A DNA stretch of 64,000 nt, from NCBI RefSeq assembly GCF_900177655.1, contig NZ_FXWK01000001.1, positions 2,472,686 to 2,536,685 of the forward strand, in the 5' to 3' direction. Every line of letters starts with the position of its first letter. Position 1 is the first letter of the stretch. Shown piece after piece: positions 35,483 through 44,361 of the stretch. The position numbers and the translations under genes were made by a program. This DNA comes from Devosia lucknowensis (GTDB lineage: Bacteria; Pseudomonadota; Alphaproteobacteria; Rhizobiales; Devosiaceae). Under the pieces are notes generated by a model. That model was not told the origin of the DNA, searched no databases, and saw only the letters and a program-made list of their open reading frames with translations.

Positions 35483-36604
35483 ATGGCCGTAGCCAAGCCG
35501 CCCTACCATGCCGATGTCGTCGGATCGTTTCTGCGTCCCGACAGCATCAAGAAGGCCCGCAAGGCGCGGCTCGAGGACAGGACCATGAGCGCGGAAGACC
35601 TCCGCGCCATCGAAGACGAAGCGATCCGCGACGTGATCCGGATGCAGGAAGATGCCGGCCTCAAGGCCGTGACCGACGGTGAATTCCGCCGTGCCTGGTG
35701 GCACTTCGACTTCATGGGCATGCTGAATGGCCTCGATATCATCCAGCGCGAAGGCGGCGGCATTCAATTCCATGGCGTCCACACCAAGCAGGATGTCCCG
35801 GTCATCTCTGACCGGCTGAGCTTCCCACCCGATCACCCGATGCTCGAACACTTCAAGTTCGTTGCCGCCAACACATCCGTCACGCCCAAGATTTCCATCC
35901 CCGGTCCGAGTGCCATCCACTTCCGCATTGCCGACGACGACATCGCCGTCCAGGACTACAAGCATGACGCCGAAGCCTATTTCGAGGCGATCACCGCGAC
36001 CTACAAGGACGCCGTGAAAGCCTTCTACGATGCCGGCTGCCGCTACCTGCAGATGGATGACATCTTCTTCGCCTATCTCTGCGACCCGAAAATCCGCGCC
36101 GAGCGCAAGGGCAAGGGCGAGGATCCCGATTGGCTGATCGGCCGCTATGCCAAGATGATGCACGACGCCATCGTCGACCGTCCCGATGACATGCTGATCG
36201 GCATGCATATGTGCCGCGGCAACTTCAAATCCACATGGGTCGCCGAAGGGGCCTATGACCCGGCAGCAGACGCCATCTTCAACCAGACCGATGTCGACAT
36301 ATACTTCATGGAATACGACACCGACCGCGCTGGTGGTCTGGAGCCGTTGCGGTTGCTCCCGAAGGGCAAGAAGCGCGTGCTCCCGGGCTTCATCACGACC
36401 AAGACACCCGAACTCGAAGATCTGGACGATCTTAAGCGCAAGTTCGACGCCGCGTCGAAATATGCGGACATCGACCAGCTCGGCATCGCACCGCAATGCG
36501 GCTTCGCCTCGACCGAGGAAGGCAACGACCTGACCATGGACGACCAGCGGCGCAAGCTCGACCTCGTGGTCAAAACGGCCGAGACCATTTGGGGCCACGT
36601 CTGA
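35483..36604 (+). CDS. cobalamin-independent methionine synthase-like protein (MetE C-terminal fold)
   Basis: A 373-residue protein of the UROD/MetE-like superfamily with only the C-terminal, catalytic barrel. It starts with a KPPYHADVVGSFLRP motif and then has AVTDGEFRRAWWHFDF. Zinc ligands are plausible in LIGMHMCRGNFKS (His, Cys), EYDTDRAGG and the late APQCGFASTEEGNDLT (Cys). AAGGAGGATC lies before the ATG at 35483. It diverges from vanA across 124 bp. It may accept or donate methyl groups linked to demethylation (inference), or use another substrate. Confidence 0.87.
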   Translation: MAVAKPPYHADVVGSFLRPDSIKKARKARLEDRTMSAEDLRAIEDEAIRDVIRMQEDAGLKAVTDGEFRRAWWHFDFMGMLNGLDIIQREGGGIQFHGVHTKQDVPVISDRLSFPPDHPMLEHFKFVAANTSVTPKISIPGPSAIHFRIADDDIAVQDYKHDAEAYFEAITATYKDAVKAFYDAGCRYLQMDDIFFAYLCDPKIRAERKGKGEDPDWLIGRYAKMMHDAIVDRPDDMLIGMHMCRGNFKSTWVAEGAYDPAADAIFNQTDVDIYFMEYDTDRAGGLEPLRLLPKGKKRVLPGFITTKTPELEDLDDLKRKFDAASKYADIDQLGIAPQCGFASTEEGNDLTMDDQRRKLDLVVKTAETIWGHV

Positions 36605-36631
36605 GCCAACAGACCCGTATTCCAATCACAG

Positions 36632-36658
36632 CCCGGCGGACCAGTCCGCCGGGTTTTT
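36632..36658 (+). terminator. rho-independent terminator after the MetE-like gene
   Basis: CCCGGCGGA, CCAG, TCCGCCGGG, then TTTTT. A 9-bp GC-rich stem 27 bp after the stop. Confidence 0.92.
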
Positions 36659-36661
36659 GCT

Positions 36662-36685
36662 TTGACGTCAGAGAGATGATGTCAA
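36662..36685. promoter_or_regulatory. inverted repeat TTGACGTCA-N6-TGATGTCAA
   Basis: 9-bp arms with one mismatch and a 6-bp spacer, 13 bp upstream of a possible early start (36698) of the next gene. It looks like an operator; the regulator is unknown. Confidence 0.45.
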
Positions 36686-36925
36686 CCGCCTGAGGGCATG
36701 CGAGTGCTTCCCTCTGTGCATGGCACGGCAGCCATGCCTTGGCATCGGCCTCGCATGGTGTCAGCCTTTCGAGTGATTTTGATTGACCACGAGAGCATGC
36801 GGACGTTCGGGGAGTCACCAAGTTACCCCAGTTTTGACTCACTTCATCACGTGTCGGGCCAAGTCCTCGCCGCGAAGATAACGCATCCGAGAAGGGAATT
36901 GTTCACGACCGAAGAGGCTCACCGT

Positions 36926-37630
36926 ATGCCGCAGTCCAGATATCGCTACACGCTCAACGAACGCGTCGAAGACCCGGCAAGCTGGTTCTACACCTGGGAC
37001 CTGGCCGACGACGTCACCTTTGCCAGCGCATGCGATTTCTGCGGTCAGGGCGAACAGCGCATCACCTACGGGGTTCACCGCAGCGACGACCGGATGCAGG
37101 TGTGCGCCCGGTGCGCCGGCCGCTACCCTATCAGCGGCGCTATCGACGGCTTGCTGCTTGATGTGCGGACCACCAGGGATCAGATCCATGGCCTGACGGC
37201 ACGCCTCAAGCAGCAAACCTGCCAGGACGTCATCCGCCAGGTCCAGACGGTGTCGCCCGATCCCGCCCTTGAAGAGGCTCTGGTCTATTTCGACCGCAAC
37301 CTACAGCTCTCGCCCCTTCGAGCCGCCATCATCTTCCTTGCCATGCCGAGCCTGCCCCACCCCGTCGACGTCCGTATTTTCGAAGTGCAGACGCGCAGCA
37401 ATGCCCACCAGGAAGAATTCGGCAGCCTCGACGAGGCGCAGCGACGCGCAGTCTGGGCGGCGCTCTCTCCGCAACAAAGGCGGCGCATCGCATCCCTGGG
37501 CTTTGCCCCGCGTGACGCGATCCTGCGCCAGCCGCGCGGGAAACGCCGTCCTGGCGTCGTGCCGGACACGATCAGTCCACGCATGGCTGTGTTGAGCGAC
37601 GCGGCAAGCCCGCAGCGACAGCCCGATTAA
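36926..37630 (+). CDS. hypothetical protein with two-CxxC zinc-finger-like region
   Basis: A 234-residue protein with no named family that I recognise. The start at 36926 follows GAAGAGG; an ATG at 36698 would add 76 residues of poor composition. Near residue 35 there is a pair of CxxC motifs, CDFCGQGEQR and VCARCAGRYP, 25 residues apart, suggesting a small zinc ribbon. The rest is mostly helical, with an Arg-rich basic tail (RQPRGKRRPGVVPD). It lies alone between the MetE-like gene and the exo cluster. Confidence 0.65.
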   Translation: MPQSRYRYTLNERVEDPASWFYTWDLADDVTFASACDFCGQGEQRITYGVHRSDDRMQVCARCAGRYPISGAIDGLLLDVRTTRDQIHGLTARLKQQTCQDVIRQVQTVSPDPALEEALVYFDRNLQLSPLRAAIIFLAMPSLPHPVDVRIFEVQTRSNAHQEEFGSLDEAQRRAVWAALSPQQRRRIASLGFAPRDAILRQPRGKRRPGVVPDTISPRMAVLSDAASPQRQPD

Positions 37631-37758
37631 TGCCTGAAATCAGGCACTTATCAATAAATTGAGACTCTCGCCTCCCGTCCGGCGCCGATGCCTGCCCCAT
37701 TGCGGGCATGATCAGCCTCAACGATCCTGAGATGAAGACCAGACACAAGGATGGGGAT

Positions 37759-38991
37759 ATGCGTTCAGCCCCCGATCACATCCGATGCCTGCTGCTTGGC
37801 ACCACGCTGGCGCTGTGCGCCAGCCCCCTGCATGCCGCCGAACCCTACCTGCTCGGCATTTCCGACAAGCTGACGATCAAGGTCGTCCAATGGAAGGCCG
37901 CTGATTCGACCTTCGAGGAATGGACGGCCCTGGGCGGCGATTACGCCGTGGGCGCCGATGGCAGCATCACCTTCCCGATGGTCGGGTCCACTCAGGGCGC
38001 CGGAAAGACAAGCACGGAGCTTGCGGCCACTTTGGGCGCCGAGTTGCAGCATGCTCTCGGCCTCACGACAGCACCAACCGTCACGGTCGAGATCGCTCAG
38101 TTCGGGCCAATTTATGTTTCTGGCGACGTCGCTTCGCCGGGCGAGTATCCCTTCGCGCCAAATCTCAACGTCATCAAGGCGCTGGCGCTGGCGGGTGGCG
38201 AAAGTCGCAGCGCCGAAACGTCGGCCAGGCCGGAGCGCGAAATGCTCACCACTTCGGGCGCTCTCGATGTGCTCGAGGAAGAATATGACCGACTTCTGGT
38301 GCGCCGCGCCCGGCTCGACGCCGAACTGGCCGGGCTCGACCAGATCGCCGTTCCGCCCGAACTTGAGGACCATCCCGACCTGGGCACCCTCCTGGCCGCC
38401 GAGACGGCGATCCTCGAAGCTCAGCGACGGCAGGCCGAGGCACAGTCGACTTCGCTGACTGACCAGGTCGGCCTGCTCACCAGCCAGATCGACGCCTTTA
38501 CCCAGAAGCAGTCGAGCACAGAGGCTCAACTGGCGTCCTCTCGCGAGCAGCTCGATCGGGTCACGACCCTGTCGGACGACGGTCTCGCCCTGACCTCGCG
38601 CGTGGCGTCGTTGCAGACGGTGGTGGCCGATCTCGAAGCAAGGCTGCTCGATACCGAAACCGCCAACCTCCAGGCGAGGCAGGATATCGCTGCCGCCAAT
38701 CGCGAGCGCTCGCGGCTTGCCGACCAGCGCATTTCCGATCTGACTCTCGAACGCCAGACCGTCGACGGACAGATCCGCGCGCTGGCACTCAAGATCGGCA
38801 CGCAGCAGGGTCTTGTGCGGGAAGCGGCCCTATATACGGGCGCCGCCGTACCCGGCGATACGGCCGCCATCTACAGCTACAGCATCCTTCGCGATGGCGA
38901 GGAAATCGCCGCCGAGCCGAATACGCCACTCGTGGCCGGCGACGTTGTCGTGGCGCGCCTGCAACTCACCAATACGGAGAGCATTCCATGA
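37759..38991 (+). CDS. exoF: polysaccharide export protein, ExoF-like
   Basis: A 410-residue periplasmic/outer-membrane protein. The ATG at 37759 follows GGATGGGG and gives a signal peptide MRSAPDHIRCLLLGTTLALC, cut near HAAE. An N-terminal Poly_export domain (about 30-140) has YLLGISDKLTIKVVQW, the SLBB-like GPIYVSGDVASPGEYPFAPN and then GLNVIKALALAGG-type sequence. A long coiled coil (about 165-360) follows, as in ExoF of Sinorhizobium. It exports the polymer made by the cluster. It overlaps exoK by 4 bp. Confidence 0.88.
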   Translation: MRSAPDHIRCLLLGTTLALCASPLHAAEPYLLGISDKLTIKVVQWKAADSTFEEWTALGGDYAVGADGSITFPMVGSTQGAGKTSTELAATLGAELQHALGLTTAPTVTVEIAQFGPIYVSGDVASPGEYPFAPNLNVIKALALAGGESRSAETSARPEREMLTTSGALDVLEEEYDRLLVRRARLDAELAGLDQIAVPPELEDHPDLGTLLAAETAILEAQRRQAEAQSTSLTDQVGLLTSQIDAFTQKQSSTEAQLASSREQLDRVTTLSDDGLALTSRVASLQTVVADLEARLLDTETANLQARQDIAAANRERSRLADQRISDLTLERQTVDGQIRALALKIGTQQGLVREAALYTGAAVPGDTAAIYSYSILRDGEEIAAEPNTPLVAGDVVVARLQLTNTESIP

Positions 38992-39755
38992 GAGGCTTGA
39001 TCTGCCTTGCGGCACTGATCGCCACGCCAGCGATGGCGCAGGAGGCGTTCTTCGACGATTTCGACAGTCTCGACCAGGGCCGCTGGTATGTCTCCGACGG
39101 CTGGAGCAATGGAAGTCACCAAAATTGCACGTGGTCGGCCGGCCAGATCACCGTCGAGGGCGGCGCGCTTCGCGTCGGATTCGCGCCGGTGCCCGCCGGA
39201 GAGCGATCCAATAGCTGCGGCGAAATCCAGACCCGCTCCGAATATGGCTACGGCACCTACGAAGCGCGCCTCAGGACGCCCTCGGGCTCCGGTCTCAACG
39301 CCGCGTTCTTTACCTATATCGGCCAACAGCAGGGCAAGCCGCACGACGAGATCGACTTCGAGATCCTGCTCAAGGACACCGGCACGGTCGAAACCACCAC
39401 ATTCGTCAACGGCAAGAGCGGCGACGGCGAAGTCGGCAGCGGCCAGGCCCACGCCTTGCCCTATCCGTCCGACAGCGATTTCGTCACATTCGCCTTCACC
39501 TGGGAGCCGGACCGGCTGCGCTACTACATCAACGGCAAGTTGGTGCGGACCATGGACGATCAAGCCACCATTCCCGCCAATCCGCAGCGCATCTTTTTCA
39601 GCCTTTGGGGTTCGGACACCCTGACCGACTGGATGGGCCGCTTTTCGCAGCCTGCGGACCCGGTGGCCATGGAGGTGGACTGGGTAGCCTTTACTCCCGA
39701 GGGTGCGGACTGCGCCTTCGAACAATCCATTCTTTGCCAGAACGAGGACGATTGA
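38988..39755 (+). CDS. exoK: secreted GH16 endo-beta-glycanase, ExoK-like
   Basis: A 255-residue secreted glycoside hydrolase of family 16. The signal peptide is MRGLICLAALIATPAMA. The family active site is HDEIDFEILLKD near residue 123, with the two catalytic glutamates in EIDFE. Substrate-cleft motifs are EIQTRSEYGYGTYEARL and FAFTWEPDRLRYYINGKLV. ExoK in Sinorhizobium cuts the nascent succinoglycan into shorter chains. It lies between exoF and exoV in overlapping reading frames. Confidence 0.92.
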   Translation: MRGLICLAALIATPAMAQEAFFDDFDSLDQGRWYVSDGWSNGSHQNCTWSAGQITVEGGALRVGFAPVPAGERSNSCGEIQTRSEYGYGTYEARLRTPSGSGLNAAFFTYIGQQQGKPHDEIDFEILLKDTGTVETTTFVNGKSGDGEVGSGQAHALPYPSDSDFVTFAFTWEPDRLRYYINGKLVRTMDDQATIPANPQRIFFSLWGSDTLTDWMGRFSQPADPVAMEVDWVAFTPEGADCAFEQSILCQNEDD

Positions 39756-40648
39756 TGAAGCTGGTATTCTTTCGCGGCAAGGTCCCCAATTTCGGCGACG
39801 AACTCAATCTCCTGGTTTGGCCGGCCCTGCTTCCCAAGAACTTTCTCGATGAAGACGAAAGCGAGCTTTTCGTCGGCATCGGATCGATCATCGGCGACCA
39901 TCTGCCGGCCGGGTCGCGAAAGTACGTGATGGGCTCAGGCTATGCTGGATATATGGGCCTGCCCGATGTTCATGACGGCACCTGGGACATCCGGTTTCTC
40001 CGCGGTCCCAACACGGCCCGCACGCTGAAGGTCGATCCGCGCCTGTCGATTTGCGACAGCGCCGTGCTGCTCCGCGCCATGGACCTGCCGCCTCCCGACC
40101 AAACCACGGGCATCGCCTTCATGCCGCATTACGAAAGCTTGGAGCGTGGCGACTGGGCGACGGCCTGCAGGCTGGCCGGAATGACCCTGATCGATGCCAC
40201 CGAGCCGGTGGACAAGGTTTTGGGCCAGATCCGCGGTGCCAAGCTGCTGATCACCGAAGCCATGCACGGCGCCATCGTTGCCGATGCCTTGCGCACGCCA
40301 TGGATCGGGGCGAGGCCCATTTATGGCGGCCACCACAAGAAATGGCTCGACTGGGCCGGCGCACTTGATCTCGATGTGCGGCTCAACGAACTCAAGCCCA
40401 CCAGTGTCCTAGAATACTATATCGCCCGCACCGGACGTGGCGGGGAATTGGGAAAGGTCGGGCGCTTCAACCGCTCGCCGCTTGCCGGCATTCCCAATCG
40501 CATTCTCGTCGGCATGGCCGCACAGCATCTCCAGCGCATGGCTCAGATGACGGCACAGCTGAGCAGTGACGCCAAGATCGCCGAGGTGACCGAAAAGGCC
40601 TGGACCGCCGTGGATAGCTTCGTTCGCGAGCGGCAGACGGTGGCCTAG
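39755..40648 (+). CDS. exoV: polysaccharide pyruvyltransferase, ExoV-like
   Basis: A 297-residue member of the polysaccharide pyruvyl transferase family, which adds a pyruvate ketal to a terminal sugar using phosphoenolpyruvate. The start MKLVFFRGKVPNFGDELNLL is the family hallmark. Later motifs are VGIGSIIGDHLPAGSRKYVMG, FLRGPNTARTL and AMHGAIVADALRTPWIG. It overlaps exoK by one base (TGATG). It ends in a CTAG shared with the stop of exoT. Confidence 0.9.
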   Translation: MKLVFFRGKVPNFGDELNLLVWPALLPKNFLDEDESELFVGIGSIIGDHLPAGSRKYVMGSGYAGYMGLPDVHDGTWDIRFLRGPNTARTLKVDPRLSICDSAVLLRAMDLPPPDQTTGIAFMPHYESLERGDWATACRLAGMTLIDATEPVDKVLGQIRGAKLLITEAMHGAIVADALRTPWIGARPIYGGHHKKWLDWAGALDLDVRLNELKPTSVLEYYIARTGRGGELGKVGRFNRSPLAGIPNRILVGMAAQHLQRMAQMTAQLSSDAKIAEVTEKAWTAVDSFVRERQTVA

Positions 40649-42126
40649 CGGCCCCGGCGCCGGACGAAGCTCAGCAGCTTCTCGAGGCGGTCCCATCCCA
40701 ATACGAGCATGACGGCGCCGTAGCTCAACGCTGCGGCGCTTGTCGTTGCGCCCAGACGCACCCAGGGACCGGCATCCGCCAGCAGCTGCTGCACCTGCCA
40801 CCCTACGACCCACATCAGGCCTGTGGCCAGTGCTGGCAGCGCGAAAGAGCGCAGATACCCAAGGACGGAAATGTCCAGCAGACGCACGACCATATGGATC
40901 GTCGGCAGCCAGACGAAGCAGTTGAGCATCACCAGCGCAACGCTCAGCGGCACAATGCCCCAACCGGCAAACAGGAAGATGTAGAGCACCGTGACGGCCT
41001 GCTTGCCGAGCACGTAGTAGAACCAGATATCGGCCTGCCCCTGACTGCGGATCAGTGCGGACTGCAGGATGCCGACCGAGGTCAGGATGCCCAGGACGCA
41101 GAAGGCCTGCACCACCGGCACCGCAGGGGACCAGTGCTCGCCGAAGGCCAGCGGGATCAGGTCCCCGGCAATCAGGGCCAATCCGGAAAATACCGGAAAG
41201 GCGACCATCGAGGAGGCGAAGGTTCCCAGGAGATACGCTTCGCGCAGCTTTGCGGGCTCGCGCTGCATGGAGGACAGAAGCGCATAGGAAACAAGGTTCA
41301 GGGCGCCGGAGATCAGGTCTGTGAGGATCTGGAATATGCGTCGCGCAAAACCGTAGATGCCCAGCCACGCGGGACCGAGCAGCGCCCCCACCAGCAACTG
41401 GTCCAGGTTGATCGTGGTAATGAAATGATTGCCGGTCGAGAACAGTCCGAAGGCCTTGAGCTCTCCCAGCGCGCGCGTGCTGAACGAGAGGCCGGGCCGG
41501 TACCGTGCCGCGATCATTGCACCGGCACAGGTGGTCACCGATGCCGCCACCTGCGATGCCGCCAGCGCCCATACGCCCATGCCCATCCACAGGAGCCCCA
41601 GGCACACCACCGCCGCGACCGCCGAGGCGATGGTGGTGCGCAGGGCCAGCATCTTGAAGTTCATGGTTCGAACCAGAAGCGCATTGGGCACTGCAGCTGC
41701 CATGTCGAAGATCACGCGAGCGGCAATAAACGGGATCAGCAACCGCAGCGGCTCTTCACCCGACAGCCCGGAAATGAAGGGGGATGCCAGGCAAAGCGCG
41801 GCGTAGATGAAAAAGGCCGCCGTCATACAGATCCAGAAGACCGTATCGAGATGAACCGGCCCGATGCTGCTGCGCTGAATGAGCGCCTCGCGAAATCCAG
41901 CGGGCGCGACGGCCATCCCGACGGTAGCGATGCTGGCCGCAAAGGCGACCACGCCGAATTCGCTTGGCGACAACACGCGCGACGTGGCCAGGAAAACCAG
42001 AAAGCCGAGCGCTGCCGGTGCAAAGCTGCTGATCAACGACCAGAGCGTGCCCCTGATCGCAGCGGAAGCACGGCCCGTTCTGAGATGATCGAGCCGCCCG
42101 CCTCCAGTGTCCGAAACTGCGCTCAT
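40645..42126 (-). CDS. exoT: polysaccharide flippase, ExoT/Wzx-like
   Basis: A 493-residue MOP-superfamily flippase with about 12-14 membrane helices. It starts with AAIRGTLWSLISSFAPAALG and has SPSEFGVVAFAASIATVGMA near residue 55. Its size matches ExoT of Sinorhizobium, which moves the lipid-linked succinoglycan repeat across the inner membrane. It overlaps the next gene upstream by 4 bp (ATGA). It converges on exoV. Confidence 0.9.
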   Translation of the reverse strand: MSAVSDTGGGRLDHLRTGRASAAIRGTLWSLISSFAPAALGFLVFLATSRVLSPSEFGVVAFAASIATVGMAVAPAGFREALIQRSSIGPVHLDTVFWICMTAAFFIYAALCLASPFISGLSGEEPLRLLIPFIAARVIFDMAAAVPNALLVRTMNFKMLALRTTIASAVAAVVCLGLLWMGMGVWALAASQVAASVTTCAGAMIAARYRPGLSFSTRALGELKAFGLFSTGNHFITTINLDQLLVGALLGPAWLGIYGFARRIFQILTDLISGALNLVSYALLSSMQREPAKLREAYLLGTFASSMVAFPVFSGLALIAGDLIPLAFGEHWSPAVPVVQAFCVLGILTSVGILQSALIRSQGQADIWFYYVLGKQAVTVLYIFLFAGWGIVPLSVALVMLNCFVWLPTIHMVVRLLDISVLGYLRSFALPALATGLMWVVGWQVQQLLADAGPWVRLGATTSAAALSYGAVMLVLGWDRLEKLLSFVRRRGR

Positions 42127-43130
42127 GCGATGCTTGCCATTCGCCGCAGCCTGTCACGCGACACAACAAAGTCATGGAATTCCGGCGTCAGGCGCCCCAG
42201 CATCCGGATCGTCAGGCCACGCATCCGCAGCTTCAGCGCCTCGCCGCCTCCCACATGGCGGGAGATGGGAGGGCTGAGCAAGGCTTTGCCTGCATGCGTG
42301 GCCCTGATGTCTGTCGGCGTCGTGAACAGCGGGTCGGTGAGAAAGCGGTCGCGCTGCGCCGATGTAGCATCGTCCCACACCCGACGGCGCAGGTCCTGTA
42401 TCGCGCGCTTGAGGTCCAGTTCCCGGCGCAGGTAGCTCGCATCGAGTTCTGCATTACGGGTCGTGCCTGCCCCGTTCTCGGCCCAGACGGCGAGCGGCTC
42501 CATGGCCACATAGACCGGCTCTGAGATGGAATAGGTCCGCAGATATTCCTGCAGGGTGGCCGTGCAGGAATACTGAATTTCCAGGGGGGACACGGCGTGG
42601 CGACTCCAGAACAGTCCGCCATTGGAAACGCCGATACCTGCCAGAAGTGAGAGCCGAAATGCGTCGGCTTCGTAGCGCCCTTCGGTAAACAGCGCGTCCA
42701 GCACACCATCCTCGCCCAGCCGCGCATCCGCAGTTCCGCTTGCATATTCGAACAACTGGTTGCGCAGGACGATCTCCACACCCTGCTCGTCCAGCAGAGC
42801 AATGTTGGCGGCACAAAAATCGCGCAGCAGGAAATTGTCGTCTTCGACCACGCAGAAATAGTCCGCGCCATGGGGATTGCTTGCGGCAAAGCACTGGTCG
42901 ATGTTTCTGGATGCGAAGCGCTGCGGGCTGTTCGCATGGTAGTGGATCCGCGCATCGCCGATCTCGGCCACGACCGCTTCCGCTGCCCGATCCGGATCAT
43001 CGTCATAGACGTCGCAAATCCAGTGCGGCCAGGTCTGATCGACCATGGAATAGAGCGCCCGGCGCAGCGCTTCAGGGCGCCTGTAGGTGGGCGTGCGTAT
43101 GTGAACGAGGCCGGACTGGTACTCTGACAT
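42123..43130 (-). CDS. glycosyltransferase family 2 (exo cluster)
   Basis: A 335-residue GT-A fold transferase. It has HIRTPTYRRPEALRRALYSM near the start, the nucleotide/metal site YDDDPDRAAEAVVAEIGD, a DxD-like CVVEDDNFLLRDF near residue 95 and an acceptor region GGLFWSRHAVSPLEIQYS. It lies in an exoT-to-exoY operon and probably adds one of the sugars of the repeat unit. I cannot tell whether it equals ExoU or ExoW. Its 5' end overlaps exoQ by 59 bp, which is much longer than usual. Confidence 0.85.
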   Translation of the reverse strand: MSEYQSGLVHIRTPTYRRPEALRRALYSMVDQTWPHWICDVYDDDPDRAAEAVVAEIGDARIHYHANSPQRFASRNIDQCFAASNPHGADYFCVVEDDNFLLRDFCAANIALLDEQGVEIVLRNQLFEYASGTADARLGEDGVLDALFTEGRYEADAFRLSLLAGIGVSNGGLFWSRHAVSPLEIQYSCTATLQEYLRTYSISEPVYVAMEPLAVWAENGAGTTRNAELDASYLRRELDLKRAIQDLRRRVWDDATSAQRDRFLTDPLFTTPTDIRATHAGKALLSPPISRHVGGGEALKLRMRGLTIRMLGRLTPEFHDFVVSRDRLRRMASIA

Positions 43131-44361
43131 GGCTCAGTAATCCTCTTGGACGGGGCCGCGCCGGTCTCGGCGCGTTGCGCCGCAAGGCCAGAAGACCCTG
43201 CGCGCCGTAGATGAGGGTGGCGACCCCCATGATCGAGCGGATGGAGAATTCGAAGAACACTTCTACTTCGATGAAGCTGCGCAGGATCATCAGCACCTGC
43301 AGCGACAGTAGCAGTGCATTGGGCGCGTTGGGCCGGGCGATGGTGTATGCCGCCATGGTAAGGGCGCCGCCATAGATGATGATCACCTGCAGGCCGAGCC
43401 CGATCATGCCGATCTCGACCGCATTCGAAATATAGGTGTTATGAAAATTGAACCCTGCACCTGATGGCACCAGGAACATGGCCCACAACTCTTCGGCAGG
43501 GGCAAAGCCGACAACCCAGAACGAGCGGTAGCCCAGTCCCTGCAACGGCCGCTCGGCGATATAGTTGAGACCGATGGTCCAAAGGTCGGTCCGCCCGGTC
43601 AAGGTCGCATCCTTGCCCGAGCCTTCCAGGATATCGGCGAGGAGCACATTGCCCATCGTGGCGAACAAGAGAGCCAGCGCCGCAAGCCCGAGGCCAAGGA
43701 GGGCGAACAGGAACAGTTTTTGTGGTCCGGTGAGCCGAACGATAAGGATCGTGAGAACGATGATCCCGACGCAGGGAGCCACCATCATGATTGCCCCGGC
43801 AGACTGGGCCAGGATCAGCATCGGCACCGAAACACCAAAACCGATGACGCCACATAGCCGAACCAGCAGGTGGGAATGCCGATCGGCGGTGATCGCCATG
43901 GCAATCAGCATGAAGACGGCGATGTGGGCGGCAAACGCGTTCTTGCTGCCAAAGACGCCCAGCCATGCTCCGAACGATCCGGTTCGACCGAACGCGATGC
44001 TGGCCACGACGCCGATCCCATAGACCACGAACATCAGGCGCATCAGCGTGGTGGTCGACACTCGACCGGTCATCACCATGGCAACCACCACGGTGAATCC
44101 GAGCTGGATGCTGTAGCGAATGGAATTGGACGGGTAGAGCGACCAGAGTGCGGTGAGCAGGCACCAGGCCGGCAGCAACAGGATCGGCCACCAGCGCTTC
44201 ACGCTGTCGATGCTCTGGGGCATATTCGATACGATCAGCAGGGCGCCGCAAGCCATGAAGACCAGCGCCGCGCGCGGGCCGAACATGGCGTTGAGAACAA
44301 GCGCCGAGAACGCACCGAAGGTGAGCATGGTCGCGAGGTTGAATTGCAGCCGGCCCGTCAT
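43072..44361 (-). CDS. exoQ: O-antigen polymerase/ligase-like protein, ExoQ-like polymerase
   Basis: A 429-residue integral membrane protein with about ten helices and a large periplasmic loop (about 260-320), as in the Wzy/ExoQ family. The Wzy_C-type region GRTDLWTIGLNYIAERPLQG, then GLGYRSFWVV, and the HNTYISNAVEIGMIGLGLQV motif are visible. The start at 44361 gives MTGRLQFNLATMLTFGAFSA. It polymerises the repeat units in the periplasm. Its 3' end overlaps the next glycosyltransferase gene by 59 bp, and the cytoplasmic tail is Arg/Pro-rich. Confidence 0.87.
   Translation of the reverse strand: MTGRLQFNLATMLTFGAFSALVLNAMFGPRAALVFMACGALLIVSNMPQSIDSVKRWWPILLLPAWCLLTALWSLYPSNSIRYSIQLGFTVVVAMVMTGRVSTTTLMRLMFVVYGIGVVASIAFGRTGSFGAWLGVFGSKNAFAAHIAVFMLIAMAITADRHSHLLVRLCGVIGFGVSVPMLILAQSAGAIMMVAPCVGIIVLTILIVRLTGPQKLFLFALLGLGLAALALLFATMGNVLLADILEGSGKDATLTGRTDLWTIGLNYIAERPLQGLGYRSFWVVGFAPAEELWAMFLVPSGAGFNFHNTYISNAVEIGMIGLGLQVIIIYGGALTMAAYTIARPNAPNALLLSLQVLMILRSFIEVEVFFEFSIRSIMGVATLIYGAQGLLALRRNAPRPARPRPRGLLSHVRVPVRPRSHTHAHLQAP

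Larger units (their letters stand above)
36605..36925. other. gene-free interval with terminator and inverted repeat
   Basis: This 321-bp gap holds a strong terminator and, at 36662-36685, an operator-like inverted repeat. The remaining ~240 bp show no convincing gene; a longer reading frame of the next gene could start at 36698. Confidence 0.6.

Noticed and set aside
40894..42435. A 513-codon plus-strand frame across exoT
   Set aside because: The minus-strand protein has clear flippase helices; this frame is His/Arg/Gln-rich and typical of antisense reading.
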